A stretch of 64,000 nt of DNA from Oceanospirillaceae bacterium (GTDB lineage: Bacteria; Pseudomonadota; Gammaproteobacteria; Pseudomonadales; Litoribrevibacteraceae): the NCBI GenBank assembly GCA_015665455.1, contig JADFAD010000003.1, positions 248,001 to 312,000 of the forward strand. Direction: 5' to 3'. Shown here in pieces: positions 1 to 8,977 of this stretch (positions within the stretch are counted from its first letter, which is position 1; every line of letters starts with the position of its first letter). Made by a program: the position numbers and the translations under genes. The notes beneath the pieces were generated by a model. That model did not search any database. It saw only the letters and a list, made by a program, of their open reading frames with translations, and was not told where the DNA came from.

Positions 1-9
1 TAGAGTCTG

Positions 10-738
10 TTAATCGAATGCTTTACGGGCTAGATATACCGAGTTTGTAGAAACACCTCCGGTATAAGGATTTGGGAAAGTGATTACATGCGCTTCCGAA
101 GAGTCAAACACCAAATCTAACAGCTCAGTAAATTCTTTAGCAGGAGGCTCATCAGACCACAATCCAAAAACACCGCCTGGCAGTAATTTTTCAGACATTG
201 CGGTTAACCCTTCGACGGTATAAAACGTGCTATTTTCAGGGTTCAACCAATAACTTGGCGAATGATCAATATCCAATAGAACCGCATGCACACGCTTATT
301 ATTGGTTGTTCCATCAAAACCTATGTCTTTAGAGGTTGCAACTTCAAAGAAATCAGCATGGGTTAGAGAGCACCTAGGATCTGAAACCAATTCTTTTCCA
401 AGAGGAACTAACCCTTTCTTGTGCCAGTCAATTACAGGCGCCATTACATCAACAACGTTCAACGATTTTACCGCAGGATTTTCTAACGCCGCGACAGCGG
501 TATAGCCCAAGCCCAATCCGCCGACCACCACATCCAGTTCTTGCTCGTCTAGCAAGGCTAATCCCAGCTTTGAGAGCTGAATTTCTGCTTCGGTAAATAA
601 GCTGGACATCAGGAACTCATCTCTGAGTTTCACTTCATACAGTATCTGACCGTTTAGCCTTGGCTCTGATCTTCTTCTTAGACTGATCGCACCGCGCGGT
701 GTTTCTTGATAGTCCAACTCTTCAAATAACAGTGACAT
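10..738 (-). CDS. Spermidine synthase-like SAM-dependent methyltransferase-fold protein
   Basis: A 242-residue protein with a Rossmann SAM-binding loop (GGLGLGYTA, about residues 73-81) followed by an acidic strand end (VVDVMAP) and a conserved LLDIDHSP segment. This layout is typical of the spermine/spermidine synthase-like family, whose members bind SAM or decarboxylated SAM. The small N-terminal beta domain of true spermidine synthases is reduced, so polyamine synthesis is not assured; it may be one of the uncharacterised spermidine-synthase-like proteins of Proteobacteria. No membrane segment or signal peptide is visible. It is transcribed away from the start of the window, with the chemoreceptor-like gene upstream in the same direction about 100 bases away. 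Fold call is firm, substrate unknown. Confidence 0.7.
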   Translation of the reverse strand: MSLLFEELDYQETPRGAISLRRRSEPRLNGQILYEVKLRDEFLMSSLFTEAEIQLSKLGLALLDEQELDVVVGGLGLGYTAVAALENPAVKSLNVVDVMAPVIDWHKKGLVPLGKELVSDPRCSLTHADFFEVATSKDIGFDGTTNNKRVHAVLLDIDHSPSYWLNPENSTFYTVEGLTAMSEKLLPGGVFGLWSDEPPAKEFTELLDLVFDSSEAHVITFPNPYTGGVSTNSVYLARKAFD

Positions 739-835
739 TCTATAGACCCATTAATTTTTTAAGCCATATTACCATTGATTCAAAAGTAATAGAGGTTTAA
801 AGGTGCATCGAAAAGATTAAACCCTAATGTTTTTA

Positions 836-2494
836 CTAGACAGCAAAGCTCGACGCCATGTCCTTGAGCTTATAGGCCAAATTAGCCTGCATTTGGGCAG
901 ATATTCGGATTTGTTCACCACCTGTCGCTGTCTGAGTCGTCTGTTCGTTAATTCTTTGTAATTTCTTAGACACTTCATCACTTACACAAGACTGCTCTTC
1001 CGTTGCGGTTGCAACCTGAGTAGAAATATCAACTAAGGAATCAACTGAGATAAGGATGTGGTTCAACGTTTCCTTAATGGATTCAGCAACATCACTAACT
1101 TCAGTCGACACCTGATGAATTGCTTTTGTTGTAGCATTCACGACGGTTTCACCGCTGCTGGCCGCGTTTTCAACTTTACGTACCGCATCAACCGTTGACT
1201 GAGTATTTTCGGCAACCTCAAAGATTGATAATGACATTTGTTCTACCGCCGCAGATACCTGAACAGTGTTCTCTAGCTGATGTTCAAGATGACTGGCATT
1301 ATCAGCAGAAACAGAACTCGCTTCCTCAGCGGTCGTACTTAATTCCAGGCTCGCATCATTTAAGTGATTCAGCGTTTCGCCAAACACTTCCAACATCTGA
1401 TTAAGCTGGTTTGAAATAAGCCCTAGCTCATCCTCAGCAATTACCGAAGCTCTTAACTTAAGGTTCTTATCTCTTGAGGCCGTTTGAATTACTGCAACGA
1501 TGGAAGCAACTTGTTTGTTCAAATCCAACAATATTTTAAGGGCGACCAACACCGCCGAAAGAATAATGACTAGAGACAAAATCAACCAAGAATAAAATTG
1601 TGAAGACGCTTCATCAGACTTATCTCGAGTCAAAGAAATCAATGAATTTGATATGGTATCCTCAACGTCTTTTAAATTATTAATTCGGGCCGTTGACGCT
1701 TTAAACCAATCTCCGGCATCGCCACTTAAATCATTAGAAAACGCAGCATTACGGTATCGTCCAACCAAGTCCTGTTTAATGGCTTGTTTGTATGATTGAA
1801 CAAGCTGATCCGATGCAAAAGTTTCAAACAAACCGAAATACGTGTTTTGTTCCGTTACTAGCGTTATGAACTTTTCATAAAGGCCTTCCGTAAACCCGTT
1901 CATAGAAAATGCGCTGCTCAAAACCGCCCGTTCGATGCCTGCTCGTTCCTTGCCTTGCAGAAAATTATAGAATGCAATTAATTGCTGAGCGATGACAGGG
2001 TCAGGCGAGCTATCACTGGTTAACGTCAGCGTATTCAAAAGTTGCTCATTAACCGTGGTATAAAATGTAATTGCATTAATCACATCTATATTTTGCTGAT
2101 CGACACGCGCTCTTAATTGTTTTAGCGTTTCTAACTTAGACAAAATACGCTTCAATTGAATGAGAGATGTGGAAGCTCCATTTTTCTGTTCATACTCATG
2201 AATGAATGCCTTTAACGCTTCAATCTTCCGATTGGACTCTCTTCTTTGTTTTCTTAAAACATCCGAGAAAGAGCCGCCTTTAGAGCTTAAAAAGCCAGCC
2301 GTAGCACCCCGTTCTTTTTGAAGTTCATGGACCAAATCGCTGTTAATAACCGTCATAGAGACAAGATTAGATATATACTGTAACTCTCTATTTTTGTTGG
2401 AAAACTCTAAAATATTGTAACCAGAAAAGAATACAATCGCAGAGACCAAAGGAATCACTACGAGCAACAGTTTTGTCTTCAAAGTTAATTTCAT
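836..2494 (-). CDS. Chemoreceptor-like protein with NIT sensor and HAMP, lacking the signalling hairpin tip
   Basis: A 552-residue inner-membrane sensor. TM1 spans about residues 8-28, a periplasmic NIT-type (nitrate/nitrite-sensing) domain follows with its hallmark LQKERGATAGFLSS, TM2 lies near residues 300-322, then HAMP and a methyl-accepting coiled coil. The coiled coil has both flanks, for example VSAAVEQMSLSIFEV going down and ATATEEQSCVSDEV coming back, but the hairpin tip that binds CheA and CheW (normally containing QTNLLALNAAIEAARAGE) is absent. The chain runs from VSDVAESIKETLNH directly into the returning helix. The reading frame is intact, so this looks like a clean symmetrical in-frame loss. 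It may sense without classical chemotaxis output, or act through another partner. Confidence 0.85.
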   Translation of the reverse strand: MKLTLKTKLLLVVIPLVSAIVFFSGYNILEFSNKNRELQYISNLVSMTVINSDLVHELQKERGATAGFLSSKGGSFSDVLRKQRRESNRKIEALKAFIHEYEQKNGASTSLIQLKRILSKLETLKQLRARVDQQNIDVINAITFYTTVNEQLLNTLTLTSDSSPDPVIAQQLIAFYNFLQGKERAGIERAVLSSAFSMNGFTEGLYEKFITLVTEQNTYFGLFETFASDQLVQSYKQAIKQDLVGRYRNAAFSNDLSGDAGDWFKASTARINNLKDVEDTISNSLISLTRDKSDEASSQFYSWLILSLVIILSAVLVALKILLDLNKQVASIVAVIQTASRDKNLKLRASVIAEDELGLISNQLNQMLEVFGETLNHLNDASLELSTTAEEASSVSADNASHLEHQLENTVQVSAAVEQMSLSIFEVAENTQSTVDAVRKVENAASSGETVVNATTKAIHQVSTEVSDVAESIKETLNHILISVDSLVDISTQVATATEEQSCVSDEVSKKLQRINEQTTQTATGGEQIRISAQMQANLAYKLKDMASSFAV

Positions 2495-2664
2495 GAATAC
2501 CAGCGTCCTAATCCAGACTTTCTAAAATTGGCCGCATTATATTGATCATTTATTTCATTACAACCATCCAATCAGTCAGCTTTTATAAAGTCTTAACTTC
2601 ATTGATCCTAATCATGGATCGATCCTAATAAGTAAAACAAAAAGACACTTAATAAAGTTTCTAT

Positions 2665-2677
2665 GTGACTATGTCAC
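2665..2677. promoter_or_regulatory. GTGAC-N3-GTCAC palindrome, candidate Crp/Fnr-family operator
   Basis: A perfect inverted repeat, GTGACTATGTCAC, ends about 22 bases before a TATACT -10-like hexamer (2700-2705) and 57 bases before the start codon of the DUF442 gene. Crp/Fnr-family proteins bind related dyads, and such a regulator is encoded by the second gene of this transcript, so autoregulation is likely. Farther upstream, GATCCTAAT occurs twice (2604-2612 and 2621-2629) around a GGATCGATCC palindrome. The site is seen directly; its binding partner is inferred. Confidence 0.45.
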
Positions 2678-2734
2678 TTACGACTGTAAACACTCGCCCT
2701 ATACTGGAGCTTTACAACATACAGGAAAGTCACC

Positions 2735-3292
2735 ATGCCGTTTAAAAAAGTCATTCAAAACCTAACATTCGCTTCATTGGCAACATTGCCATTATCTGTG
2801 TTTGCCGGTGAATATCTTCCAGCACAAGCATCTTCAAGTTTTGAACAAGCACCAGAGGTGAGTATCTACAAAGCAAAACAACCTTTCCCAGGCGTTTTAA
2901 CTGGCGGTCAACCAACACAAAGTGAATTGGAGCAAGCCAAGAAGCTGGGATATAAAACGATCATCAATTTACGTATGCCGAATGAAATGACTGAATGGAA
3001 CGAAGCATCGAAAGTACAATCTTTAGATATGAAGTACGTCTCAATCCCTGTTAGTAGCAGAGATTCAATCAACTCTATAAACAGTGACAAAATGATTTCG
3101 ATTTTGCAGAACAAGAGTAATTATCCTGTGATGATCCACTGCGGAAGCGGCAATCGGGTTGGGGCTTTATTTTCTGTTGACGCCTTCTTTCAGAAAAGCC
3201 TAAGCCAAGAAGATGCCCTTGCCATTGGAAGACAAGCAGGCATGACAAAGCTTGAGCCTTTAGTAACCTCCATTTTTAATCAAGCCAATTAA
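2735..3292 (+). CDS. Periplasmic DUF442/BLH-type phosphatase-like protein
   Basis: A 185-residue protein with an N-terminal signal peptide (cleavage near VFAGEYLP). The mature part starts with the family pattern FPGVLTGGQPTQSELEQAKKLGYKTIINLR and carries the phosphatase/rhodanese-like active-site loop HCGSGNRVGAL, with the likely nucleophile Cys136 and Arg141. This matches the DUF442 (beta-lactamase-hydrolase-like) phosphatase family, often linked to sulfide or redox metabolism. The export signal is unusual for a family with many cytoplasmic members. The gene lies 17 bases upstream of a Crp/Fnr regulator and is probably cotranscribed with it from a promoter carrying a GTGAC-N3-GTCAC dyad. Substrate unknown. 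Confidence 0.75.
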   Translation: MPFKKVIQNLTFASLATLPLSVFAGEYLPAQASSSFEQAPEVSIYKAKQPFPGVLTGGQPTQSELEQAKKLGYKTIINLRMPNEMTEWNEASKVQSLDMKYVSIPVSSRDSINSINSDKMISILQNKSNYPVMIHCGSGNRVGALFSVDAFFQKSLSQEDALAIGRQAGMTKLEPLVTSIFNQAN

Positions 3293-3309
3293 GCTGAAAG
3301 CAGATATCC

Positions 3310-3909
3310 ATGAGCAAAATACCAAAAATTGTTAATCAATTCGACTTAATCAACTTTGAAGCCAATCAACAGGTATTTGCTCAAGGTCAAACATGTGAAA
3401 ATTACGTTGTGGTCACATCAGGTTTTGTAAAAGTATATGCTCGATCAATAGAAGGTAGAGAGCTTGTACTCTATAGAATTAAGCCGGGGGAAATTTGCGT
3501 TCTTACAACGGCTTGCCTCATGGGGAATACACATTATCCCGCTGAAGCAATCACTGAATCTGAAGTGTCTGCCCGGATCATTCCCCACCAACAATTCAAT
3601 CAATTAATAGAAACATCATCGGAATTTCGACAGTTCATATTTCATAACTTTAGCCAACGTTTAACAGATTTAATGGCTCAAATAGAACAAGTCAGTTTGG
3701 AAAGTATTGATCAAAGGCTCAACCGATACCTACTCACAAATACTGATTTAAATAATGTGATACAAACCACGCACAAAGAAATAGCGGTTGAAATCGGTTC
3801 ATCCAGAGAGGTTGTCAGTCGCCACCTTAAGACATTTGAAAACAAGAAAATCATTAATTTAAGCAGAGGCTCAATCACCGTTCTAAATAGAAACTTATTA
3901 GAACGCTAA
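3310..3909 (+). CDS. Crp/Fnr-family transcriptional regulator
   Basis: A 199-residue regulator with an N-terminal cyclic-nucleotide-binding-like beta barrel (about residues 10-120) and a C-terminal winged helix whose recognition helix reads EIGSSREVVSRHLKTFE. The N-terminus lacks the cysteine cluster of Fnr, and the cAMP-contacting residues of Crp are not evident, so the effector is unknown. Single cysteines occur in the barrel (TCENYV, EICVLTTACLMG), which leaves room for thiol or persulfide sensing. It is downstream of a DUF442 phosphatase gene in the same operon, a pairing seen with sulfide- or redox-responsive regulators. Family confident, signal speculative. Confidence 0.85.
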   Translation: MSKIPKIVNQFDLINFEANQQVFAQGQTCENYVVVTSGFVKVYARSIEGRELVLYRIKPGEICVLTTACLMGNTHYPAEAITESEVSARIIPHQQFNQLIETSSEFRQFIFHNFSQRLTDLMAQIEQVSLESIDQRLNRYLLTNTDLNNVIQTTHKEIAVEIGSSREVVSRHLKTFENKKIINLSRGSITVLNRNLLER

Positions 3910-4078
3910 CAAATCACCGGGCGATAAAGAATTTCAGATAACCGAGCATGCCAGTCAGGGCAGTTCTTCAAAGATAAGCCACCATTATCATTTGCTCCTC
4001 TTAGCAAAGTTATGCGTTAACTCCTAAGCTTATACCTTGTATAGCCAGTCAGCTGATTAAACCGTCGGAGTAACTTAC

Positions 4079-4543
4079 ATGATTAAAAAACACGACTGTT
4101 TTCGAAGCACCGAAAGGTATTTCATCAAAAGTTTGTACAACACATACACGGATGTCCTTTTTATTTTATTTCCTTTTCTACTCATCGCCCTTTTAAGATC
4201 ATGGAACGACGAAGGCATTGAAATACTAAAACAACCGGACCTTTCAATTGCGACTGCAATCCTTGCTGGCATTAGCCTTGGAAAGCTCATTAGAGCCCTC
4301 ATCAGTGATGAAAAACTAAGCCGCTACAAAGCTATATTCGCTTTGATGTTTGCTCTGATTCTTTCTCTTCTTCTTGGTCCAGCCTTACTGAATATAATCA
4401 AGACAATTAATGATCAAGAAGTCCCTGAGGCCATTGCAATCATCCAGCCCCTTTTACTCATCAGTGCCATAGCGTTGTATTCTGTTTCTGCAAACATCAG
4501 CTTAATAATGAAAGAGTTTAAATCTCCTCAATCCTTTAAATAA
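4079..4543 (+). CDS. Small three-helix membrane protein, paralogue A
   Basis: A 154-residue protein with at least three predicted membrane segments: YADVLFILFPFLLIALL-like near residues 20-42, an AILAGISLGKLI region, and two more between residues 80 and 140. I do not recognise a family. It is clearly paralogous to the 175-residue protein encoded at 8421-8948: both share LFILFPFL-IALLR-WN-EGIEILKQPDLSIA-ILAG-SLGK. The two copies bracket the hybrid histidine kinase gene at 4730-8299 on the same strand, suggesting they arose by duplication and serve that sensor. Function unknown. Confidence 0.65.
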   Translation: MIKKHDCFRSTERYFIKSLYNTYTDVLFILFPFLLIALLRSWNDEGIEILKQPDLSIATAILAGISLGKLIRALISDEKLSRYKAIFALMFALILSLLLGPALLNIIKTINDQEVPEAIAIIQPLLLISAIALYSVSANISLIMKEFKSPQSFK

Positions 4544-4729
4544 AATAAATAATCGATAAGCAGAGAATAAATGGAAAGAGTGTTCCTTTAGTAAAACACT
4601 CATCTAGAGCCCCTAAGAAGATAAAAACAACGTCAACGTCTACATTTATAAAGTCAGTAACGAATTAACCATAACCGACACCCCTGCGATCAAGCACATT
4701 TACGCGATGAAATTTGGAGTTGGTTCCCA

Positions 4730-7700
4730 GTGATACGATTTGAATCAAAATCTCTATTTCTAAGCTGGGGGCATATTTTTGCTGCCCTATTGGTATTCTG
4801 TAGCACCTTTTCTGCTTATGGCGAAGTTTCTTCATACACGCCAAAGCAACTGAAACTCAATGACTCCACTAAGAAAGAACAAGTAAATCGTTATGTTCAA
4901 ATCCTCGAAGATAGAGAAAACAAGTTAACTATTGAAGACGTAATCCAGTCTAAAGACTTTGTTGAAGCCCCTGACAATAAAGCATTAAACATTGGATACA
5001 GTCGATCCACCTTCTGGATTAAATTAAAACTAAAATACGACGGCAATAAAGAACGAACTGAATGGTGGTATCAACTCGACCTTCCTCTTCTCGACCAGTC
5101 TGAGTTTTATAAAACACAGTCCAACAAGTTAAGCAGGCAGGCGCTTGTAACAAAAGCAATGACATACGAAACCCCCATCAAAGAAAGAGATGTTAGCCAC
5201 GTTACGCAGGTATATCGTTTCTTTTTGGACAAGAAAGAAAACGCTACCATCTATTTAAAAATCAAAAGCGATTTTTCAATACACCTGCCCTTGTTCGTTT
5301 ACACACCAGAAGGGTTTATAGAAAGCGTTGCCATTGAAGAAGTTCTCTACGGTTCGTTTTTCGGCGCGATTTTAATTCTAATCGCCTACAACCTCTTTAT
5401 GTTCATTTCCGTAAAAGAAGAAACCTTCCTATTCTACATCCTGTACATGACATCGTATCTCGTATTCCTGATCACAGAGCGAGTCCACGGCATTGCATTA
5501 TTTGGAGAGATTCCAGGCGTATTTCATAAGGAACACTTAACATTTTATATCTGGGCCGCATGGTTCTTTGCGCTGATTCTTGCTCGATCGTTCCTTGAAA
5601 CGAAAGAACACGAACCCGACATTGATGCGCTCATAAAGATGTTCATCGCATTGACTATTATGTCTATTGTACTGACACCCGTGCTTGAACCAACCATCTC
5701 CATTCAAGTAGCCGTATTTGGCACCATTCCCTACGCCATATTGATGGTTTGGGTCGCATATATTTCCATGGCCAGAGGCAACCCTGTTGCTCATTTCTAC
5801 TTTACTGCGTGGTTTCTAAACTTTGGTGGTGTCGTCATTTATGCCCTCACCGTCACGGGATACTTACCATTTAACTTCGCAACCAGCAATTCACCGCACT
5901 TTGGCATCATCTGCCAAATGGTGATTATTTCATTCGCTCTTGCTGACAGAATTAAAGCAGCTCAGCGAAAAGCGTCTAAAGCAAATCAACAGTCGGTTGT
6001 TAACCTTAAGCGCTATAGATCTCTATTCGATAATGCAGTAGAAGGCATCTTTCAAATTGCGCTTAATCGTCGTTTTATTGATGCCAACCCTGCAATGGCA
6101 ATCATGTTAGGGCATGAGACACCTAAGCAGTTAATTGATAACGTCAACGATGCGTTGAACCTGTGTTATCCAAGACATGATGACTTAAATAAAATCATCA
6201 CTGCCATCGAAAGCGGCTCGGACATTCATGAAATCGAAGCTCAGTATTTCGGTATCAATGGAGAAACTCGCTGGGCTACTTCAACCGTAAGAATCATCTA
6301 CGATCAAGACCACACCCCGTCGCATTTAGAAGGCACGTTTATTGATATCACCGAACGAGTAGAAAGAGAAAAGGACCGAATACGAAAAGACGTTGCTGAA
6401 GCGTCTGCGGCGGCAAAGAGCAGGTTTCTTGCCAACATGAGTCATGAAATACGAACGCCTCTTACCGCAATCATTGGTTATGGAGAATCGCTACTGGATG
6501 ACTCATTAAGCCAAAAAGAAAAAAAAGAATTTTCTGAAATTGTGGTTAAAAGCGGTAAGCACCTTCTAGAACTGGTTAATGACATTCTGGACCATTCCAA
6601 GATTGATGCCGACAAGATGAAAACCGAAGTAATCACAGTAAATTTGTTTTCATTATTTGGAGAAATAAAGTCCTACTTCACCCCTAAAGCGCATGAAAAA
6701 AACATCGAATTTACGATCCATTTTGAGTTCCCAATTCCCGAGATTATTCAAACAGACCCTACTCGCTTAAAACAAATACTCATTAATCTCTGTGGGAATT
6801 CTTTTAAATTTACCGAACGAGGCAGCATTTCTCTGAACGTCCGATGCGACAGAACAACAGAACGCCTCATAATTAAAATCATTGATACTGGCGTAGGCGT
6901 AAAAAAAGAGCAGTTGGAGAAACTGTTCGATCCCTTTGCACAAGCGACCCCCTCCGTTGCCCGTCAATACGGAGGAACAGGTTTGGGCCTAAGCATCTCT
7001 CGTGAATTAGCAAAAATATTAGGCGGGTCTATAACCCCCACCAGTGTCTATGGTGAAGGCAGTGTATTTGAGCTCACGGTTTCAACCGGTCAATTAAAAG
7101 AAACCAAGCTCGTTCGGAATCACAGCGAGCTCGATGCTCAAAACTTAAAAGAAATACCCATTAATATTCCAAGATTAAAAGGAAGTATACTGTATGCCGA
7201 GGATAACGACATAAACTGTCGACTGGTAAAACAACTAGTAAATAAAACAGGGGCTGTGATAACCATTGCGAACAACGGTGCAAAGGCACTGGAGTTGGCA
7301 ACCAGAAACAACTCTCACTTTGATTTGATTCTCATGGACATCCAAATGCCAATTATGGATGGTCGAGACGCCACAATAGCAATGAGGGAAGCCGGTATTA
7401 ACACTCCCATTGTTGCTGTAACAGCCAACGTAATGAAACAAGATGTCACGGAGTACATGGAAGCTGGTTGTACGGAATTCATGCCAAAACCAATCGAAAA
7501 GCGTCCATTCTACGACATGTTAAGCCGCTACTTGGAACACGACCAAAATCCAACTGAACTAACGCCCCCCTTCACCCTCACTGCATCAACTGAAGCTAAA
7601 GATAACCATACCCCGACGTTGTCAGGAACCGTCTTAGTGGCAGAAGACAATGAAATAAACAGACGTCTGATTACTCGATACTTGACTAAAATCGGCATTG

Positions 7701-8299
7701 AAATTGTTATGGTCGAAAATGGAGTTCAGGCAGTCAGTATCGCTATGATGGGAGGCATCGATCTTATTCTCATGGATCAACACATGCCTGAAATGGAAGG
7801 CCCTGAAGCCGTCAAACGTTTGAGATCAAAGGGATTTGATAAACCAATCCTTGCATTTACAGCAAGCGATGACAGCAAAGACATATCAAAAATGATCGAC
7901 GCAGGATGTAACGGCGTATTAGAGAAACCCATTAAAATTGAAGGCTTACACGAAGGTCTTAATAAATATCTTGGCATATCTTCAACGACGCAATCACCAT
8001 TAGTTCACTTAGATTCAGAAATAGCGCCTATTGCTGAGCATTTTATAGAAAACATATCAGATCTCATCTCAACAATGAAGAAAGCGCTTACCAGTAACGA
8101 CTATGTCGTGCTTATAGATAAAGCGCATCAAGTAAAAGGCATCGCAGGGGCACTTGGATTTCCCAAATTAACTGAAAGTGCTAAAAGGCTTGAATCAGCG
8201 ATAAATTCAGAAAAGAAAAAAACCATTAAAAACCATTTCAATGCATTTACTAAAGAAATACAAAAAGCCAAACAGCAATTTGAATCGTCAAAACAATGA
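4730..8299 (+). CDS. 7TM hybrid sensor histidine kinase with two receiver domains and HPt
   Basis: A 1189-residue inner-membrane phosphorelay kinase. In order: signal peptide (1-32), 7TMR-DISM extracellular domain (about 45-185, with GYSRSTFWIKLKL), a 7TM block (about 195-410), a PAS domain (about 430-545, YRSLFDNAVEGIFQI), HisKA with phospho-acceptor His572 in SHEIRTPL, an HATPase domain with the GGTGLGLSISREL box, receiver 1 (Asp870 in LILMDIQMP), receiver 2 (Asp1016 in LILMDQHMP) and a C-terminal HPt domain (His1133 in KAHQVKG). All phospho-sites are intact. The start is GTG, with GGAG about 11 bases upstream. The 7TM-DISM part commonly senses carbohydrates or other extracellular ligands. 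No separate response regulator is adjacent, so the output is unknown. The two small membrane-protein genes on either side are the obvious candidate accessories. Confidence 0.92.
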   Translation: MIRFESKSLFLSWGHIFAALLVFCSTFSAYGEVSSYTPKQLKLNDSTKKEQVNRYVQILEDRENKLTIEDVIQSKDFVEAPDNKALNIGYSRSTFWIKLKLKYDGNKERTEWWYQLDLPLLDQSEFYKTQSNKLSRQALVTKAMTYETPIKERDVSHVTQVYRFFLDKKENATIYLKIKSDFSIHLPLFVYTPEGFIESVAIEEVLYGSFFGAILILIAYNLFMFISVKEETFLFYILYMTSYLVFLITERVHGIALFGEIPGVFHKEHLTFYIWAAWFFALILARSFLETKEHEPDIDALIKMFIALTIMSIVLTPVLEPTISIQVAVFGTIPYAILMVWVAYISMARGNPVAHFYFTAWFLNFGGVVIYALTVTGYLPFNFATSNSPHFGIICQMVIISFALADRIKAAQRKASKANQQSVVNLKRYRSLFDNAVEGIFQIALNRRFIDANPAMAIMLGHETPKQLIDNVNDALNLCYPRHDDLNKIITAIESGSDIHEIEAQYFGINGETRWATSTVRIIYDQDHTPSHLEGTFIDITERVEREKDRIRKDVAEASAAAKSRFLANMSHEIRTPLTAIIGYGESLLDDSLSQKEKKEFSEIVVKSGKHLLELVNDILDHSKIDADKMKTEVITVNLFSLFGEIKSYFTPKAHEKNIEFTIHFEFPIPEIIQTDPTRLKQILINLCGNSFKFTERGSISLNVRCDRTTERLIIKIIDTGVGVKKEQLEKLFDPFAQATPSVARQYGGTGLGLSISRELAKILGGSITPTSVYGEGSVFELTVSTGQLKETKLVRNHSELDAQNLKEIPINIPRLKGSILYAEDNDINCRLVKQLVNKTGAVITIANNGAKALELATRNNSHFDLILMDIQMPIMDGRDATIAMREAGINTPIVAVTANVMKQDVTEYMEAGCTEFMPKPIEKRPFYDMLSRYLEHDQNPTELTPPFTLTASTEAKDNHTPTLSGTVLVAEDNEINRRLITRYLTKIGIEIVMVENGVQAVSIAMMGGIDLILMDQHMPEMEGPEAVKRLRSKGFDKPILAFTASDDSKDISKMIDAGCNGVLEKPIKIEGLHEGLNKYLGISSTTQSPLVHLDSEIAPIAEHFIENISDLISTMKKALTSNDYVVLIDKAHQVKGIAGALGFPKLTESAKRLESAINSEKKKTIKNHFNAFTKEIQKAKQQFESSKQ

Positions 8300-8420
8300 T
8301 AACTCTCAGGAAAATGAGTTTTCTACACAAAATTGACGCATGGGCTATTCTAAATCAATGTAATAAAAAGACTCTTAGCTTCCGGCGTATACAACACATG
8401 AAGAACTAATTGGGTGTGAT

Positions 8421-8948
8421 GTGAGTAACTCTAATCAAGAAAGCCATTATGAAGATACCATGTACGGCTCCTATGCCGATGTATTATTTATTTTATTTCC
8501 GTTTTTAGTAATCGCTCTACTAAGAGTCTGGAATGAGGAAGGTATCGAGATTCTCAAACAACCCGATTTATCCATTGCTGCATCGATATTAGCAGGCATG
8601 AGCTTAGGCAAGTTTGTCCTTGGTTTGATTGGAGATAAAGATTTAGGGAAATACAAAGAGCGTATTGTTTTTTTTATCGCCCTAACCATTTTTCTAGTGC
8701 TCGGACCATCACTGATGATTATCATCAAGACCATTAATGACAATTCAGCTGCAAAATTTGTGGTCTACGTCCAACCCGTACTTCTTACTATCGCCATCAC
8801 CCTCTATTCTATATCCGTAAGTGTTCATAAAATCGTTGAAAATCATGGCCACGTTGACTTCGAAGACACAGATATAGAAGCGTCGAGTGAAGCGCCTATG
8901 CCCTTAAAGATTGCAACTGAAAAACCGAAAGATTCGTCCGTCAAATAG
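8421..8948 (+). CDS. Small membrane protein, paralogue B
   Basis: A 175-residue paralogue of the product of 4079-4543, read from a GTG start. It shares the LFILFPFLVIALLRVWNEE and ILKQPDLSIA signature and the same order of hydrophobic segments, and adds an acidic, soluble C-terminal tail of about 35 residues. It begins about 120 bases after the histidine kinase stop codon and is probably in the same transcript. Conserved polar residues inside the membrane portion (Arg-Trp-Asn-Glu-Glu and Lys-Gln-Pro-Asp) are unusual and suggest a functional site rather than simple anchoring. No family recognised. Confidence 0.65.
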   Translation: MSNSNQESHYEDTMYGSYADVLFILFPFLVIALLRVWNEEGIEILKQPDLSIAASILAGMSLGKFVLGLIGDKDLGKYKERIVFFIALTIFLVLGPSLMIIIKTINDNSAAKFVVYVQPVLLTIAITLYSISVSVHKIVENHGHVDFEDTDIEASSEAPMPLKIATEKPKDSSVK

Positions 8949-8977
8949 TACAAGTCAACCTTTCAACGGACGCGCCT

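Noticed and set aside
4707-4729. ATG at 4707 as the start of the hybrid histidine kinase
   Set aside because: It is out of frame with the kinase; GTG 4730 is in frame, has a ribosome-binding site and precedes a good signal peptide.
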